DNA from: Clostridiales bacterium
GTDB taxonomy: Bacteria > Bacillota > Clostridia > Saccharofermentanales > Saccharofermentanaceae
Assembly (NCBI GenBank): GCA_017428545.1
Contig: JAFRQR010000029.1
Location: 1 to 64,000 of the forward strand
Length of the DNA stretch: 64,000 nt
Direction of reading: 5' to 3'
Shown: piece by piece, positions 31,820 through 40,367 of the stretch
Numbering within the stretch: the stretch's first letter is position 1
How the letters are laid out: every line of letters starts with the position of its first letter
The notes under the pieces: generated by a model
The model's input: only the letters and a program-made list of their open reading frames with translations
What the model was told of the DNA's origin: nothing
The model's database searches: none
Made by a program: the position numbers and the translations under genes

Positions 31820-33108
31820 AGACGAAATCCTTTCTGATCTTTGCCGCGTTCTTTCTGATCGTCATCGTGATCGTCTGTTTCCGCATTGGCGCCATCACTT
31901 CGAAGAAGATCACTTCTTATCCGACGGAGATCAATCGTCTTACGATCGCGCTCGGAAAAGACTGGGAAAATACCGGTAGCCATAAGAAAGATCTGCTCCC
32001 GACGGACCAGCCGTTCGAGTATGCCGTGATCGATAATGACGGCAATCTCCTGATCTATACTGACAAGCATATTTCCACATCGGTCTCGTCGGCAACGACA
32101 AACTATGACGTCATCCGCGACATCACGGACGAAAACGGGGAAGTGGTCGGAAAACTCCTGGTCCACAACGATTACCGCGATCAGCAGTCGGCTCGAAACC
32201 GCCGCATCTCGTTGATCTGCGGGGCGGTTTTATTCCTCATGCTTGCGGCAACGGCCGGGTATTTTCTGTATCTGAAAAAACGCATCGTCGATCCTTTCAA
32301 CAAGATGCAGCACTTTGCATCCGAGGTCGCATCGGGAAATCTCGATGCCCCGATGCAGATGGACAAAAACCACGTGTTCGGTGCTTTTACCGAGAGCTTC
32401 GACATCATGCGCGAAGAACTCAAGGCCAGTAAACTTCGCGAAGCTGAAGCCGTCAAGGCTCGAAAAGAACTTGTCGCGCAGCTTTCACATGACATTAAGA
32501 CACCGGTCACATCCATCAAAGCGATGGCGGAAGTCATGGAACTTTCCGGGCTGGACGACGAACAGAAGAAAACGGTCCGAAGCATAAATGCCAAGGCCGA
32601 CCAGATCGACAGCCTGGTATCGGATCTTTTCCATGCGACCCTCGAGGAACTCGAGCATTTGGAAGTAAATCCGGGCGAGGTCACTTCCAAAGAGATCGCG
32701 CACTTTATTTCACAAGCCGATTATAAGAACAAGGTTCCGGAGATAAAGATCGAAGAGGCAGTCGTTTCCGCGGATCCGCTCCGCCTCAATCAGGTCATCA
32801 ACAATATCTTTTCCAATTCCTACAAGTATGCCGACACGGAGATGACTGTTCAAAGCCGCATCGAAACGAGTGTCGGCAACACCCGTTTTCTGGTCATCGA
32901 GATCGGCGACCACGGCGGCGGGGTTCCGGGATCTGAGATCGATACGATCTTCGGAAAATATAAGCGCGGAAGTAATGCCGTGGAAAAAGAAGGTGCCGGC
33001 TTAGGTCTATACATCTCCCGCTACCTCATGGAAAAGATGGGCGGTGAGATCACGGCAGAGAATAAAGAGAAAGGTCTTGCTGTGACTCTCAGACTCCGTC
33101 TTCTGTGA
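31816..33108 (+). CDS. Sensor histidine kinase
   Basis: The 430-residue membrane kinase has TM helices at about 5-25 and 135-160 flanking an extracellular sensor of about 110 residues, a HAMP segment (about 160-210), HisKA with His225 in LSHDIKTPVTS, and an ATPase domain with N-box N-N-I-F-S-N-S-Y-K-Y, G1 GDHGGGVPG and G2 GAGLGLYIS. The GTG start at 31816 overlaps the regulator's stop and has GGAGG 7 nt upstream. It is the cognate partner of the preceding regulator. The architecture is like VanS/SaeS-type kinases; the signal is unknown. Confidence 0.93.
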   Translation: MKTKSFLIFAAFFLIVIVIVCFRIGAITSKKITSYPTEINRLTIALGKDWENTGSHKKDLLPTDQPFEYAVIDNDGNLLIYTDKHISTSVSSATTNYDVIRDITDENGEVVGKLLVHNDYRDQQSARNRRISLICGAVLFLMLAATAGYFLYLKKRIVDPFNKMQHFASEVASGNLDAPMQMDKNHVFGAFTESFDIMREELKASKLREAEAVKARKELVAQLSHDIKTPVTSIKAMAEVMELSGLDDEQKKTVRSINAKADQIDSLVSDLFHATLEELEHLEVNPGEVTSKEIAHFISQADYKNKVPEIKIEEAVVSADPLRLNQVINNIFSNSYKYADTEMTVQSRIETSVGNTRFLVIEIGDHGGGVPGSEIDTIFGKYKRGSNAVEKEGAGLGLYISRYLMEKMGGEITAENKEKGLAVTLRLRLL

Positions 33109-33136
33109 CATAGAGGCGTCAGACACCCTTTGAACG

Positions 33137-33165
33137 TTGACAGGAAATAGGACATTTCGTACACT
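33137..33165 (+). promoter_or_regulatory. Promoter of the five-gene glycan operon
   Basis: TTGACA, 17 bp, TACACT: near consensus. Predicted start about 33172; the first ATG is at 33241. Confidence 0.8.
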
Positions 33166-33240
33166 TGATTTAGTTGTTCACTGTAGTGTAAGGATCGGAT
33201 TTTCGGGTCTAAAGCACGTACAGTATTGGAGAAAGGCGAA

Positions 33241-34380
33241 ATGGCTTCAGAACGTTTTGACAAGATTATTCTCGGGGCGGGTCTTTACGGTTTGTATTCC
33301 GCTCTTTTCTGTTGTGAACGGGGACAGAATATACTTGTCCTGGAGTGTGATCCTGCGCCTTTTCAGCGGGCTACGTATGTAAATCAGGCCAGAGTTCACC
33401 AGGGCTATCATTATCCGAGATCCATTTCCACCGCGATGAAGACTGCCGGCTATTTCGCGCGCTTTAACCGGGATTATGATTTCTGCATCAACCGGGAATT
33501 TGATCAGATCTATGCGACTTCCGGCATGTATTCCTGGACGGACGGCAAGCAGTTTAAGGACTTCTGCAAAGCGGCCGGCATTCCCTGTGAGGAACTATTT
33601 GCGGAGACCTATTTCAAACCGGGCATGTGCGATGGAGTATTCCGGACCCGTGAATATACCTATGATGCGATGAAACTGAAAGAGTACTTTCTGGAAAAAC
33701 TGAAGGCGTATGAAAAGTCTGTCCGTTTTGTATATGGTGCGCGGATCACGAAGATCGAAAGAACAGACGATGCTTATGTGATCAGCGAAGAGAATGGAAA
33801 TTCTTATCGGAGCGGCTATGTATTAAATGCCACATATGCCGGAACGAATCAGATCCTGAAAATGGCCGGACTGGAGAAGTTCGGCATCAAATACGAATTG
33901 TGCGAGATCATCCTATGTGATGTGAATGACAACTTGAAGAATATCGGTTTTACCGTAATGGACGGACCTTTTTTCTCGATCATGCCGTTCGGGAAAACCG
34001 GGTGCCATTCACTGACTTCTGTAACATTTACTCCGCATACGACCTGCTATGATGAACTGCCGACATTCCCGTGCCAGGATAAAAGTGAAGGGTACTGTTC
34101 GAAAGAACAGCTGGGAAACTGCAATACATGTCCGGCAAAGCCGAAGACCGCGTTCCCATACATGTCCAATCTGGCAAGAAAGTATATGCTCGATGAGTAT
34201 GGGTTTACCTACAAGCAGTCGCTATACTCGATGAAACCGATACTAATGAGCTCGGAGATAGATGATTCGCGGCCTACGGTGATAAGGAAATATACTTCCG
34301 GTCCGACTTTTGTCGGCGTTTTATCAGGCAAGATAAATACGGTCTATGATCTTGACGAGGTGTTGATAGATGGAGAATAA
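33241..34380 (+). CDS. FAD-dependent oxidoreductase (DAO-like)
   Basis: A 379-residue flavoprotein with an N-terminal dinucleotide-binding motif G-A-G-L-Y-G-L-Y-S-A and E-C-D-P ending the second strand, followed by the DAO-fold segment ATYVNQARVHQGYHYPRS. A cysteine-bearing insert (LGNCNTCPAKP) at about 295 is unusual. The C-terminal G-V-L-S-G-K-I-N-T is the second FAD contact. The start is 33241, after GGAGAAAGG. It overlaps the downstream glycosyltransferase by 11 bp, so it acts with a surface-glycan pathway, perhaps oxidising a sugar or lipid-linked intermediate (inference). Confidence 0.75.
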   Translation: MASERFDKIILGAGLYGLYSALFCCERGQNILVLECDPAPFQRATYVNQARVHQGYHYPRSISTAMKTAGYFARFNRDYDFCINREFDQIYATSGMYSWTDGKQFKDFCKAAGIPCEELFAETYFKPGMCDGVFRTREYTYDAMKLKEYFLEKLKAYEKSVRFVYGARITKIERTDDAYVISEENGNSYRSGYVLNATYAGTNQILKMAGLEKFGIKYELCEIILCDVNDNLKNIGFTVMDGPFFSIMPFGKTGCHSLTSVTFTPHTTCYDELPTFPCQDKSEGYCSKEQLGNCNTCPAKPKTAFPYMSNLARKYMLDEYGFTYKQSLYSMKPILMSSEIDDSRPTVIRKYTSGPTFVGVLSGKINTVYDLDEVLIDGE

Positions 34381-35308
34381 AGAGAAGAGTTTTGTTTCTG
34401 CGGTAATCTACGTTCATAATGCACACGAGAGGCTTGAAGGATTTCTTCGCACGATCATCAAAGTGATGGAGAGTAACTTCGAGCACTCAGAAATCATATG
34501 TGTAAATGACTTCTCAGATGACGACAGTCTTTCCGTGATCAAGACCATAAGTAATGACGCGGAAACGACCAGTATTACCGTGGTCAACATGAGTTATTAT
34601 CACGGACTGGAACTTGCTATGAACGCCGGCGTCGATATGGCGATCGGAGATTATGTATTTGAGTTTGATAATACATTTATCGACTATGATCCGGGTATGA
34701 TCATGAAGGTCTACAGACACGCGCTGGAAGGATATGATATCGTCAGCGCGTCACCGGACCGGAAAGAGAAGTTCTCGTCCAGACTGTTTTACAGGATTTT
34801 CGACAGATATGCGGATATTCCGAGTAATATGTCGACAGAGACTTTCCGCGTGATCAGCCGGCGTGTGATCAACCGGATCAGCTCAATGAATAAGAGTATT
34901 TTCTATCGAAAAGCACTGTACGCGAACTGCGGACTGAAAACAGACAACATCCGCTATCCTCTTATCGCGAAGAATAGAGCCCGGACCGATAAGAAAGAAA
35001 AGTCATACCGTTCCGGTCTTGCTTTGGATTCGCTGCTTCTGTTTACCAAAGTCGGTTACCGCTTTTCTATGGTCATGACTTTCCTTATGATGTTTATGTC
35101 TCTTTTGGTGGTAGCCTATGCGGTGATCACATACGCCATGGCCAATCCGGTCGCAGGCTGGACAACGACGATCCTTTTCCTGTCTTTCTGTTTCTTCGGC
35201 CTGTTCGGGATCTTGACGATCATTATCAAGTACCTTCAGCTGATCCTTCAGCTGGTGTTCAAAAGAAAACAGTACAGTTTTGAAAGCATTGAGAAACTGA
35301 CCAAATAA
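34370..35308 (+). CDS. Family 2 glycosyltransferase with C-terminal membrane helices
   Basis: A 312-residue GT-A enzyme: strand V-S-A-V-I-Y-V-H-N-A, C-V-N-D-F-S-D-D-D-S, a G-L-E-L-A-M-N-A-G-V-D helix and a possible metal-binding F-E-F-D-N-T at about 103. It has two hydrophobic helices at about 235-262 and 267-295, as in polyprenyl-phosphate sugar transferases of the DPM1/ArnC/GtrB type. Sugar and acceptor are unknown. It overlaps the FAD protein gene and is followed after 19 bp by the epimerase-like gene. Confidence 0.82.
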   Translation: MENKEKSFVSAVIYVHNAHERLEGFLRTIIKVMESNFEHSEIICVNDFSDDDSLSVIKTISNDAETTSITVVNMSYYHGLELAMNAGVDMAIGDYVFEFDNTFIDYDPGMIMKVYRHALEGYDIVSASPDRKEKFSSRLFYRIFDRYADIPSNMSTETFRVISRRVINRISSMNKSIFYRKALYANCGLKTDNIRYPLIAKNRARTDKKEKSYRSGLALDSLLLFTKVGYRFSMVMTFLMMFMSLLVVAYAVITYAMANPVAGWTTTILFLSFCFFGLFGILTIIIKYLQLILQLVFKRKQYSFESIEKLTK

Positions 35309-35327
35309 GTGTGAAGGAGATAGCAGG

Positions 35328-36278
35328 GTGAAAGCGATAGTAGGATATACCGGATTTGTAGGCAGCAATCTGACCGCATCAGGAGATTTTGACGCGAAAT
35401 ACAATTCCGGAAATATCCGGGAGGCCTTTGGAACGAAGCCTGATCTTCTTGTTTATTCAGGGCTTCGTGCCGAAAAATATCTTGCCAATAATGATCCGGA
35501 GAAAGATCTTCTTATGATCAAAGATGCGGAGAATAATATCTCGGAAATCGCCCCGAAAAAACTTGTGCTGATCTCAACGATCGATGTATTCAAAAGTCCA
35601 TTGGGTGTCGACGAGAATTCAACGATCGATGTTTCCGGTCTGGCCGCATATGGATATCATCGGTATCTTCTGGAGTGCCGGGTGAGAGAGAATTACCCGG
35701 ATGCGCTGATCATCAGACTGCCCGGACTTTTCGGAAGAAACATCAAGAAGAACTTCATCTATGACTTTATCAACGTAATTCCTTTTATGCTCAATGAGAA
35801 GAAGTTTCTCGAGCTTTCAGGCAAGCAGCCGGAGCTTCTGAAGTACTACGACAAACAGGCAAACGGATTCTATAAAGTAAATGTTTCCGGTCCGGAAAAA
35901 GAAGGCTTGAAGGATATGTTCCGCGCTCTGGGATTTTCCGCGCTGGATTTCACAGACAGCCGGAGCCGGTTCCAGTTTTATGATCTAAAGGATCTGTGGG
36001 CGGACATGAACATTGCATTGGATGCAGGGATCACGCTTTGGCATCCGGCGACTGAACCCGTTTCTGCGGGAGAACTGTACAGATACCTGACAGGTGAGGA
36101 CTTCGTGAATGAACTGGCATCCGCACCTGCAGATTATGATTTCCGGACCATACATGATGCATTGTTTAATGGAAAGAACGGATACATCCGCGATAAGGAG
36201 TCTGTTCTTGCCGGAATCAGAAATTTCGTGGAAGAGTATTCAAAACAGGTTCCGGTATCCGAAGGAGGAAAGCAATGA
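35328..36278 (+). CDS. NAD(P)-dependent epimerase/reductase-like protein
   Basis: The 316-residue SDR-like protein starts with a Rossmann motif of unusual form, G-Y-T-G-F-V-G-S-N-L, and has L-V-L-I-S-T-I-D-V-F with a later A-Y-G-Y-H-R that stands where the SDR Y-x-x-x-K would be; the lysine is replaced by Arg. I-I-R-L-P-G-L-F-G is the usual substrate-domain entry. The start codon is GTG with GGAG upstream. It probably modifies a nucleotide sugar for the flanking glycosyltransferases. Its last 4 bp overlap the next gene (ATGA). Confidence 0.75.
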   Translation: MKAIVGYTGFVGSNLTASGDFDAKYNSGNIREAFGTKPDLLVYSGLRAEKYLANNDPEKDLLMIKDAENNISEIAPKKLVLISTIDVFKSPLGVDENSTIDVSGLAAYGYHRYLLECRVRENYPDALIIRLPGLFGRNIKKNFIYDFINVIPFMLNEKKFLELSGKQPELLKYYDKQANGFYKVNVSGPEKEGLKDMFRALGFSALDFTDSRSRFQFYDLKDLWADMNIALDAGITLWHPATEPVSAGELYRYLTGEDFVNELASAPADYDFRTIHDALFNGKNGYIRDKESVLAGIRNFVEEYSKQVPVSEGGKQ

Positions 36279-37072
36279 TCCTCTCTATTTCAAATATCGC
36301 CTGGACAGCTGATAATGACGAGAAAGTATACGGCTTTATGAAAGAACACGGCTTTTCCGGTCTTGAGATCGCGCCTACGCGCATCTTCGCGGAAACTCCA
36401 TACGAAGACCTCTCTGCCGCAGAAAGGTGGAAAGAAGACCTTCAGGCAAGATATGGATTTACGGTCTCTTCTATGCAGTCTATATGGTATGGACGGAAAG
36501 AAAAACTTTTCGGAACAGAAAAAGAGCGTGAGGCTTTGCTCTCTTACACGAAGAAGGCTGTGGACTTTGCGCAGACGATCGGATGTGGGAACCTGGTTTT
36601 CGGGTGCCCGGTGAGCCGTGCCGTTCCTGAGGGAAAAGATGCAGGATCCGCAATCAGTTTCTTCCGGGAACTGGGTGAGTATGCCTATGCGCATCAGACG
36701 GTGATCGGCATGGAGCCCAATCCGAAGATCTATAATACGAATTTCATCAATACGACGGAAGAGGCGTTTGATCTGATAAGGGCTGTCGATTCCAAAGGAT
36801 TCCTGCTGAATCTGGATATGGGAACGATGATCGAGAACGGAGAATCTGCGGATATCCTCAAGGGAAGGATAGATCTCATCAATCATGTCCATATCAGTGA
36901 ACCCGGATTGAAACCGGTCAGGAAAAGGAAAATGCATGAACAGATCGCCGGACTGCTCAAAGCCGAAGGATATCAGAAGGCAGTGTCGATCGAGATGGGA
37001 AGACAGGAAGATACTGATCTTCTTTTCCGTACGATGGAGTATGTTCAAAATGTGTTTGATCGAGAGGTATGA
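36275..37072 (+). CDS. Xylose-isomerase-like TIM barrel (sugar phosphate isomerase/epimerase family)
   Basis: A 265-residue AP_endonuclease_2-type barrel: I-S-N-I-A-W at the first strand, GFSGLEIAPTR, M-E-P-N-P-K at about 150, N-L-D-M-G-T near 187 and H-V-H-I-S-E-P with the metal-binding His residues at about 207, and S-I-E-M-G-R late. These supply the expected Glu/Asp/His metal ligands. It is translationally coupled on both sides by ATGA overlaps. It likely isomerises or epimerises a sugar used by this operon; the substrate is unknown. Confidence 0.82.
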   Translation: MILSISNIAWTADNDEKVYGFMKEHGFSGLEIAPTRIFAETPYEDLSAAERWKEDLQARYGFTVSSMQSIWYGRKEKLFGTEKEREALLSYTKKAVDFAQTIGCGNLVFGCPVSRAVPEGKDAGSAISFFRELGEYAYAHQTVIGMEPNPKIYNTNFINTTEEAFDLIRAVDSKGFLLNLDMGTMIENGESADILKGRIDLINHVHISEPGLKPVRKRKMHEQIAGLLKAEGYQKAVSIEMGRQEDTDLLFRTMEYVQNVFDREV

Positions 37073-37872
37073 ATTGCGTCATGGAGTTTGAACGAAAGCC
37101 CGGTGTTCCAAAGTTTTCCTGTGATGAGTATGCCGGAAAAACAAAAGATTACGTCGTCCTTATTCCCATCATCAACGAGGGGACCAGGATCCATGATGAA
37201 CTGCGCAGAGCACAGGCAAACCATGTCTCGGATCATGCGGATATTGTGATCTGCGATGGCGGATCTACAGAAGGGTGCACGGAAGAAGAAAAACTCCGGG
37301 CGCTGGATGTAAATGCGCTTTTAGTCAAAAAAGATGAGGGTAAACAGGGCGCGCAGCTCCGGATGGGGATCTGGTGGGCACTTGAACGTGGATATAAAGG
37401 GATCATCACGATCGATGGAAACAATAAGGACAGCATCGAGGATGTCCCGCGATTCATATCCAAATTAGAGGAGGGCTATGATTTTGTCCAGGGCTCGCGT
37501 TTTGTCAAAGGCGGTAAGGCGATCAATACACCAATCCTCCGCTGGCTCTCCGTAAGATTGATCCATGCTCCGATCATATCGCTTACGGCACATAAGAAGT
37601 TTACGGATACGACAAATGCTTTTCGGGGATACTCATCCCGATATCTCCTGGACGAACAGGTGAAACCATTGAGGGATGTTTTTCAGACGTATGAACTTCT
37701 GGCCTATCTTTCTGTGAGAGCGAGCCAGCTGGGAATGAAAGCATGTGAGATCCCGGTAACAAGAGCGTATCCCAAGAAGGGGAAGACACCGACGAAGATC
37801 AGCTTCTTTAAGGGGAATGGTGACTTGATGAAGATCCTCTTGAAGAATGCGCGGGGAGCTTATAAACCCTGA
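37069..37872 (+). CDS. Family 2 glycosyltransferase (soluble)
   Basis: The 267-residue GT-A protein has V-V-L-I-P-I-I-N-E-G at strand 1, I-V-I-C-D-G-G-S-T-E-G, G-I-I-T-I-D-G-N-N-K-D (a D-G-N variant of the DxD motif, about 122-128) and V-Q-G-S-R-F-V-K-G-G, the pattern of dolichol/undecaprenyl-phosphate sugar synthases. There is no C-terminal membrane segment. It is last in the five-gene operon, overlapping the barrel gene by 4 bp, and ends 24 bp from a convergent gene. Confidence 0.83.
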   Translation: MNCVMEFERKPGVPKFSCDEYAGKTKDYVVLIPIINEGTRIHDELRRAQANHVSDHADIVICDGGSTEGCTEEEKLRALDVNALLVKKDEGKQGAQLRMGIWWALERGYKGIITIDGNNKDSIEDVPRFISKLEEGYDFVQGSRFVKGGKAINTPILRWLSVRLIHAPIISLTAHKKFTDTTNAFRGYSSRYLLDEQVKPLRDVFQTYELLAYLSVRASQLGMKACEIPVTRAYPKKGKTPTKISFFKGNGDLMKILLKNARGAYKP

Positions 37873-37896
37873 TCGCCGGACGCGACTTCTATTTAA

Positions 37897-39402
37897 TCAT
37901 TTTGCTTTAAATACGACATAACCATTCCCGCTGACTACAGGTTCATAGTCTTCTCTTGTGGAAATATAAGGGAAGAGTCTGTTGTTTACCGCTACGATCA
38001 GGTATTCAAAATCGTATTTCGAAAGGAACTCGGAAAAAGTGTCATTACCGGATGTGCTCGAATTCCGGTAAATGGATAAGTATTCACCAATCAGGTCATA
38101 TCCGCCGTTTACATCTTTGCAGTAGCCTTCGGTCCTCGAGCAGAAATAGATCTTATATCCTTTCCATGAGACATAGGCGCCGCCATTGAATTCTGTATAG
38201 ATCCGGGAATCTTTTGACGCATTCGCATCCAGATACTCGACTGCATCTACAGGTACGCGGACGCTGTCAGAAGGCTGATCCCGGAATATATAAGAATAGG
38301 GAAGACTGACTGCAGATGAAAAGATCAGTACAACGGTCAGAAGAGCGCATAATGCGACCAGCACTCGATTGGTCTTCTGAAAGATCTTCTCCGCTTTGGG
38401 AAGAGAAATGGCGCAGAGAAGATCACACATGACAGCGATCAGCCCGATGGCATACATCTGGATGTTTCGAAGGTTAGATACCAGCATGATAGAAGTTCCC
38501 AGGAACAGAAATGCGTTGCTGGAATGGATCTTTATTTTTCCGTAGAGAAAAGCGAAGATGATGAGGGAAACGACCATCACAATAGAGTACTTAGAAGAAA
38601 GCGCCGGTGATTGTAATTCCAAGATCCCCAGATCTGAGATCTCTTTCTGCTTGAAAAGAATAGTGATACCGTCCATTCCATACGGGTTGATGAAGAGTCC
38701 CGCGATCATACATACGATCGGCAAGGCGGCTTTTTTGATGCTGATATGATGATCTTCCAGCTTGACATATTTCTTTGCAAAGGCCGGAATGGGAACCAGA
38801 TACGGCAGAAGGAAGATCAGGTGCGCGATCCACATGGACGCGTGGAAATTGATCTCGAGGATCATGATGAGGGGGAGAGAATAAAGATAGATGCTTTTCC
38901 CGGTCTTTATATGCTTCTCACAGAAACATATCTGAAGAAGCAGAAGGATCAGAGTGAAGAGACCGGGACGGATCGTGAATACAGCATCGTAGAAAGCGCA
39001 TACCGCAAGAACTCCGGTCGAGGCCAGCCTGAGATCGACCCCATAATACCGCATTACCCGGATGGCAAGGAATATAAAGATCAGAGATAAAAGTATGGTG
39101 AACAGCAATATCCCTATCTTCCCCAGATTGTTGTATACCTCGTAAACGAGCAGATCATACAGCCATTGCTGAATGACGATCTTATGTCCGCTTTCTAAAA
39201 AGAAAACGTCCTCCTTGATCACTCCCTGGCCGGCAATCGCTTTTCCTGCCGACAACATATGGTAAATATCGGTATCAAAGAAATACTGGAGAACATTCGA
39301 AAGGAAAGTATAGGACAGGAAAAACCCCGCCAGTAAAAAAGGCCAGTTAGTCTCTGGGCGGATCAAAGATCTGTTGGGTTTCAAATCTTTTTTTTCGTAC
39401 AC
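37897..39402 (-). CDS. Polytopic membrane protein, GT-C-like
   Basis: A protein of about 501 residues with some ten hydrophobic helices and a soluble C-terminal part (about 400-501). After the first helix comes D-T-D-I-Y-H-M-L-S-A-G-K and later E-S-G-H and W-L-Y-D, the layout of the first extracytoplasmic loop of GT-C glycosyltransferases; the assignment is tentative. The open frame extends to a TTG at 39468, but that codon is the -35 box of a consensus promoter, so translation must start later; the GTG at 39402 is the first reasonable start, though its RBS (GAGGAAA) is rather distant. It faces the glycan operon convergently, suggesting a linked role. Confidence 0.6.
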   Translation of the reverse strand: MYEKKDLKPNRSLIRPETNWPFLLAGFFLSYTFLSNVLQYFFDTDIYHMLSAGKAIAGQGVIKEDVFFLESGHKIVIQQWLYDLLVYEVYNNLGKIGILLFTILLSLIFIFLAIRVMRYYGVDLRLASTGVLAVCAFYDAVFTIRPGLFTLILLLLQICFCEKHIKTGKSIYLYSLPLIMILEINFHASMWIAHLIFLLPYLVPIPAFAKKYVKLEDHHISIKKAALPIVCMIAGLFINPYGMDGITILFKQKEISDLGILELQSPALSSKYSIVMVVSLIIFAFLYGKIKIHSSNAFLFLGTSIMLVSNLRNIQMYAIGLIAVMCDLLCAISLPKAEKIFQKTNRVLVALCALLTVVLIFSSAVSLPYSYIFRDQPSDSVRVPVDAVEYLDANASKDSRIYTEFNGGAYVSWKGYKIYFCSRTEGYCKDVNGGYDLIGEYLSIYRNSSTSGNDTFSEFLSKYDFEYLIVAVNNRLFPYISTREDYEPVVSGNGYVVFKAK

Positions 39403-39439
39403 TGTCAGCGTATGTTTCCTCAATGAAAAATATACCGAT

Positions 39440-39468
39440 ATTATAAAATATTCCAAAATCAGTGTCAA
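39440..39468 (-). promoter_or_regulatory. Consensus promoter of the GT-C-like gene
   Basis: Perfect TTGACA, 17 bp, perfect TATAAT on minus; predicted start about 39433. It excludes the longest open frame as the true coding start. Confidence 0.9.
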
Positions 39469-39605
39469 AAAGCGCTGTTTGCCGGAATGCAGATTTATTG
39501 CGCCTGGTGTCGTATCGGATTTAAAGAATGATTAAAACTTCGACAAAGATTTTAAGGACCCACTTCGCTATACTCGAATCGTAACATCGAAAGGAGTCGA
39601 CAGAA

Positions 39606-40367
39606 GTGGACAAGAAAGTCATCATCAAAACAGACAAGCTCAGCAAAAGCTTCTCGGTTTCAGGGAAGCAGTATCACATCATCAAAAATCTTGATCTCGA
39701 GATCTACGAGGGCGATTTTACCGTCATCATGGGGTCCTCCGGAGCCGGCAAATCGACCCTTCTTTACGCCCTTTCGGGGATGGACCAGCCGTCTCTCGGC
39801 CATATCGAATATGCGGGAAAAGAACTCACCGGCATGAACGATGACCAGCTCGCGGTGTTCCGTAGAAAACACTGCGGATTTGTTTTCCAGCAGGTACATC
39901 TTGTCGACAGCATGAGTATCATGGACAATGCGATCAGTACGGGCATGCTCATCGGACAAAAACAGAAAGATCTGAAGAAAAAGGCGACGGCGCTTTTCGA
40001 GCGTGTCGGCATCAGCGAAGAAATGACCGACAAGTTTCCGGCTCAGGTCAGCGGCGGTGAAGCCCAGCGAGCGGCGATGGTCAGAGCCGTCATCAATGAT
40101 CCCGATGTCGTATTTGCTGACGAACCGACCGGCGCTCTCAATTCCGCCGGTGTCGAAGCCGTTCTCAATGTTCTTACCGATATCAACAACGAAGGCCAGT
40201 CCGTCGTAATGGTCACTCACGATATCAAATCCGCGCGCCGTGCCAACCGTATCCTCTACCTCGAGGACGGCGGCATCAAGGGCGAATGCAATCCCGGAAA
40301 ATACGTAAGCGGCGACAAAAAGAGACATGAGATGATCCGTGGATTTTTGGAGGAGATGGGATGGTAA
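39606..40367 (+). CDS. ABC exporter ATP-binding protein (MacB/LolD type)
   Basis: A 253-residue ATPase with Walker A GSSGAGKST, VFQQVHLVDSMS at the Q-loop, VSGGEAQRAAMVRA as signature and VVFADEPTGALN as Walker B; ADEPTGALN and the family context point to the MacB/LolD/BceA class that works with FtsX-fold permeases. The start is GTG with AAAGGAG upstream. It overlaps the permease gene by 7 bp. Substrates of such exporters include lipoproteins, peptides and antimicrobials; this one is not determinable. Confidence 0.93.
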   Translation: MDKKVIIKTDKLSKSFSVSGKQYHIIKNLDLEIYEGDFTVIMGSSGAGKSTLLYALSGMDQPSLGHIEYAGKELTGMNDDQLAVFRRKHCGFVFQQVHLVDSMSIMDNAISTGMLIGQKQKDLKKKATALFERVGISEEMTDKFPAQVSGGEAQRAAMVRAVINDPDVVFADEPTGALNSAGVEAVLNVLTDINNEGQSVVMVTHDIKSARRANRILYLEDGGIKGECNPGKYVSGDKKRHEMIRGFLEEMGW

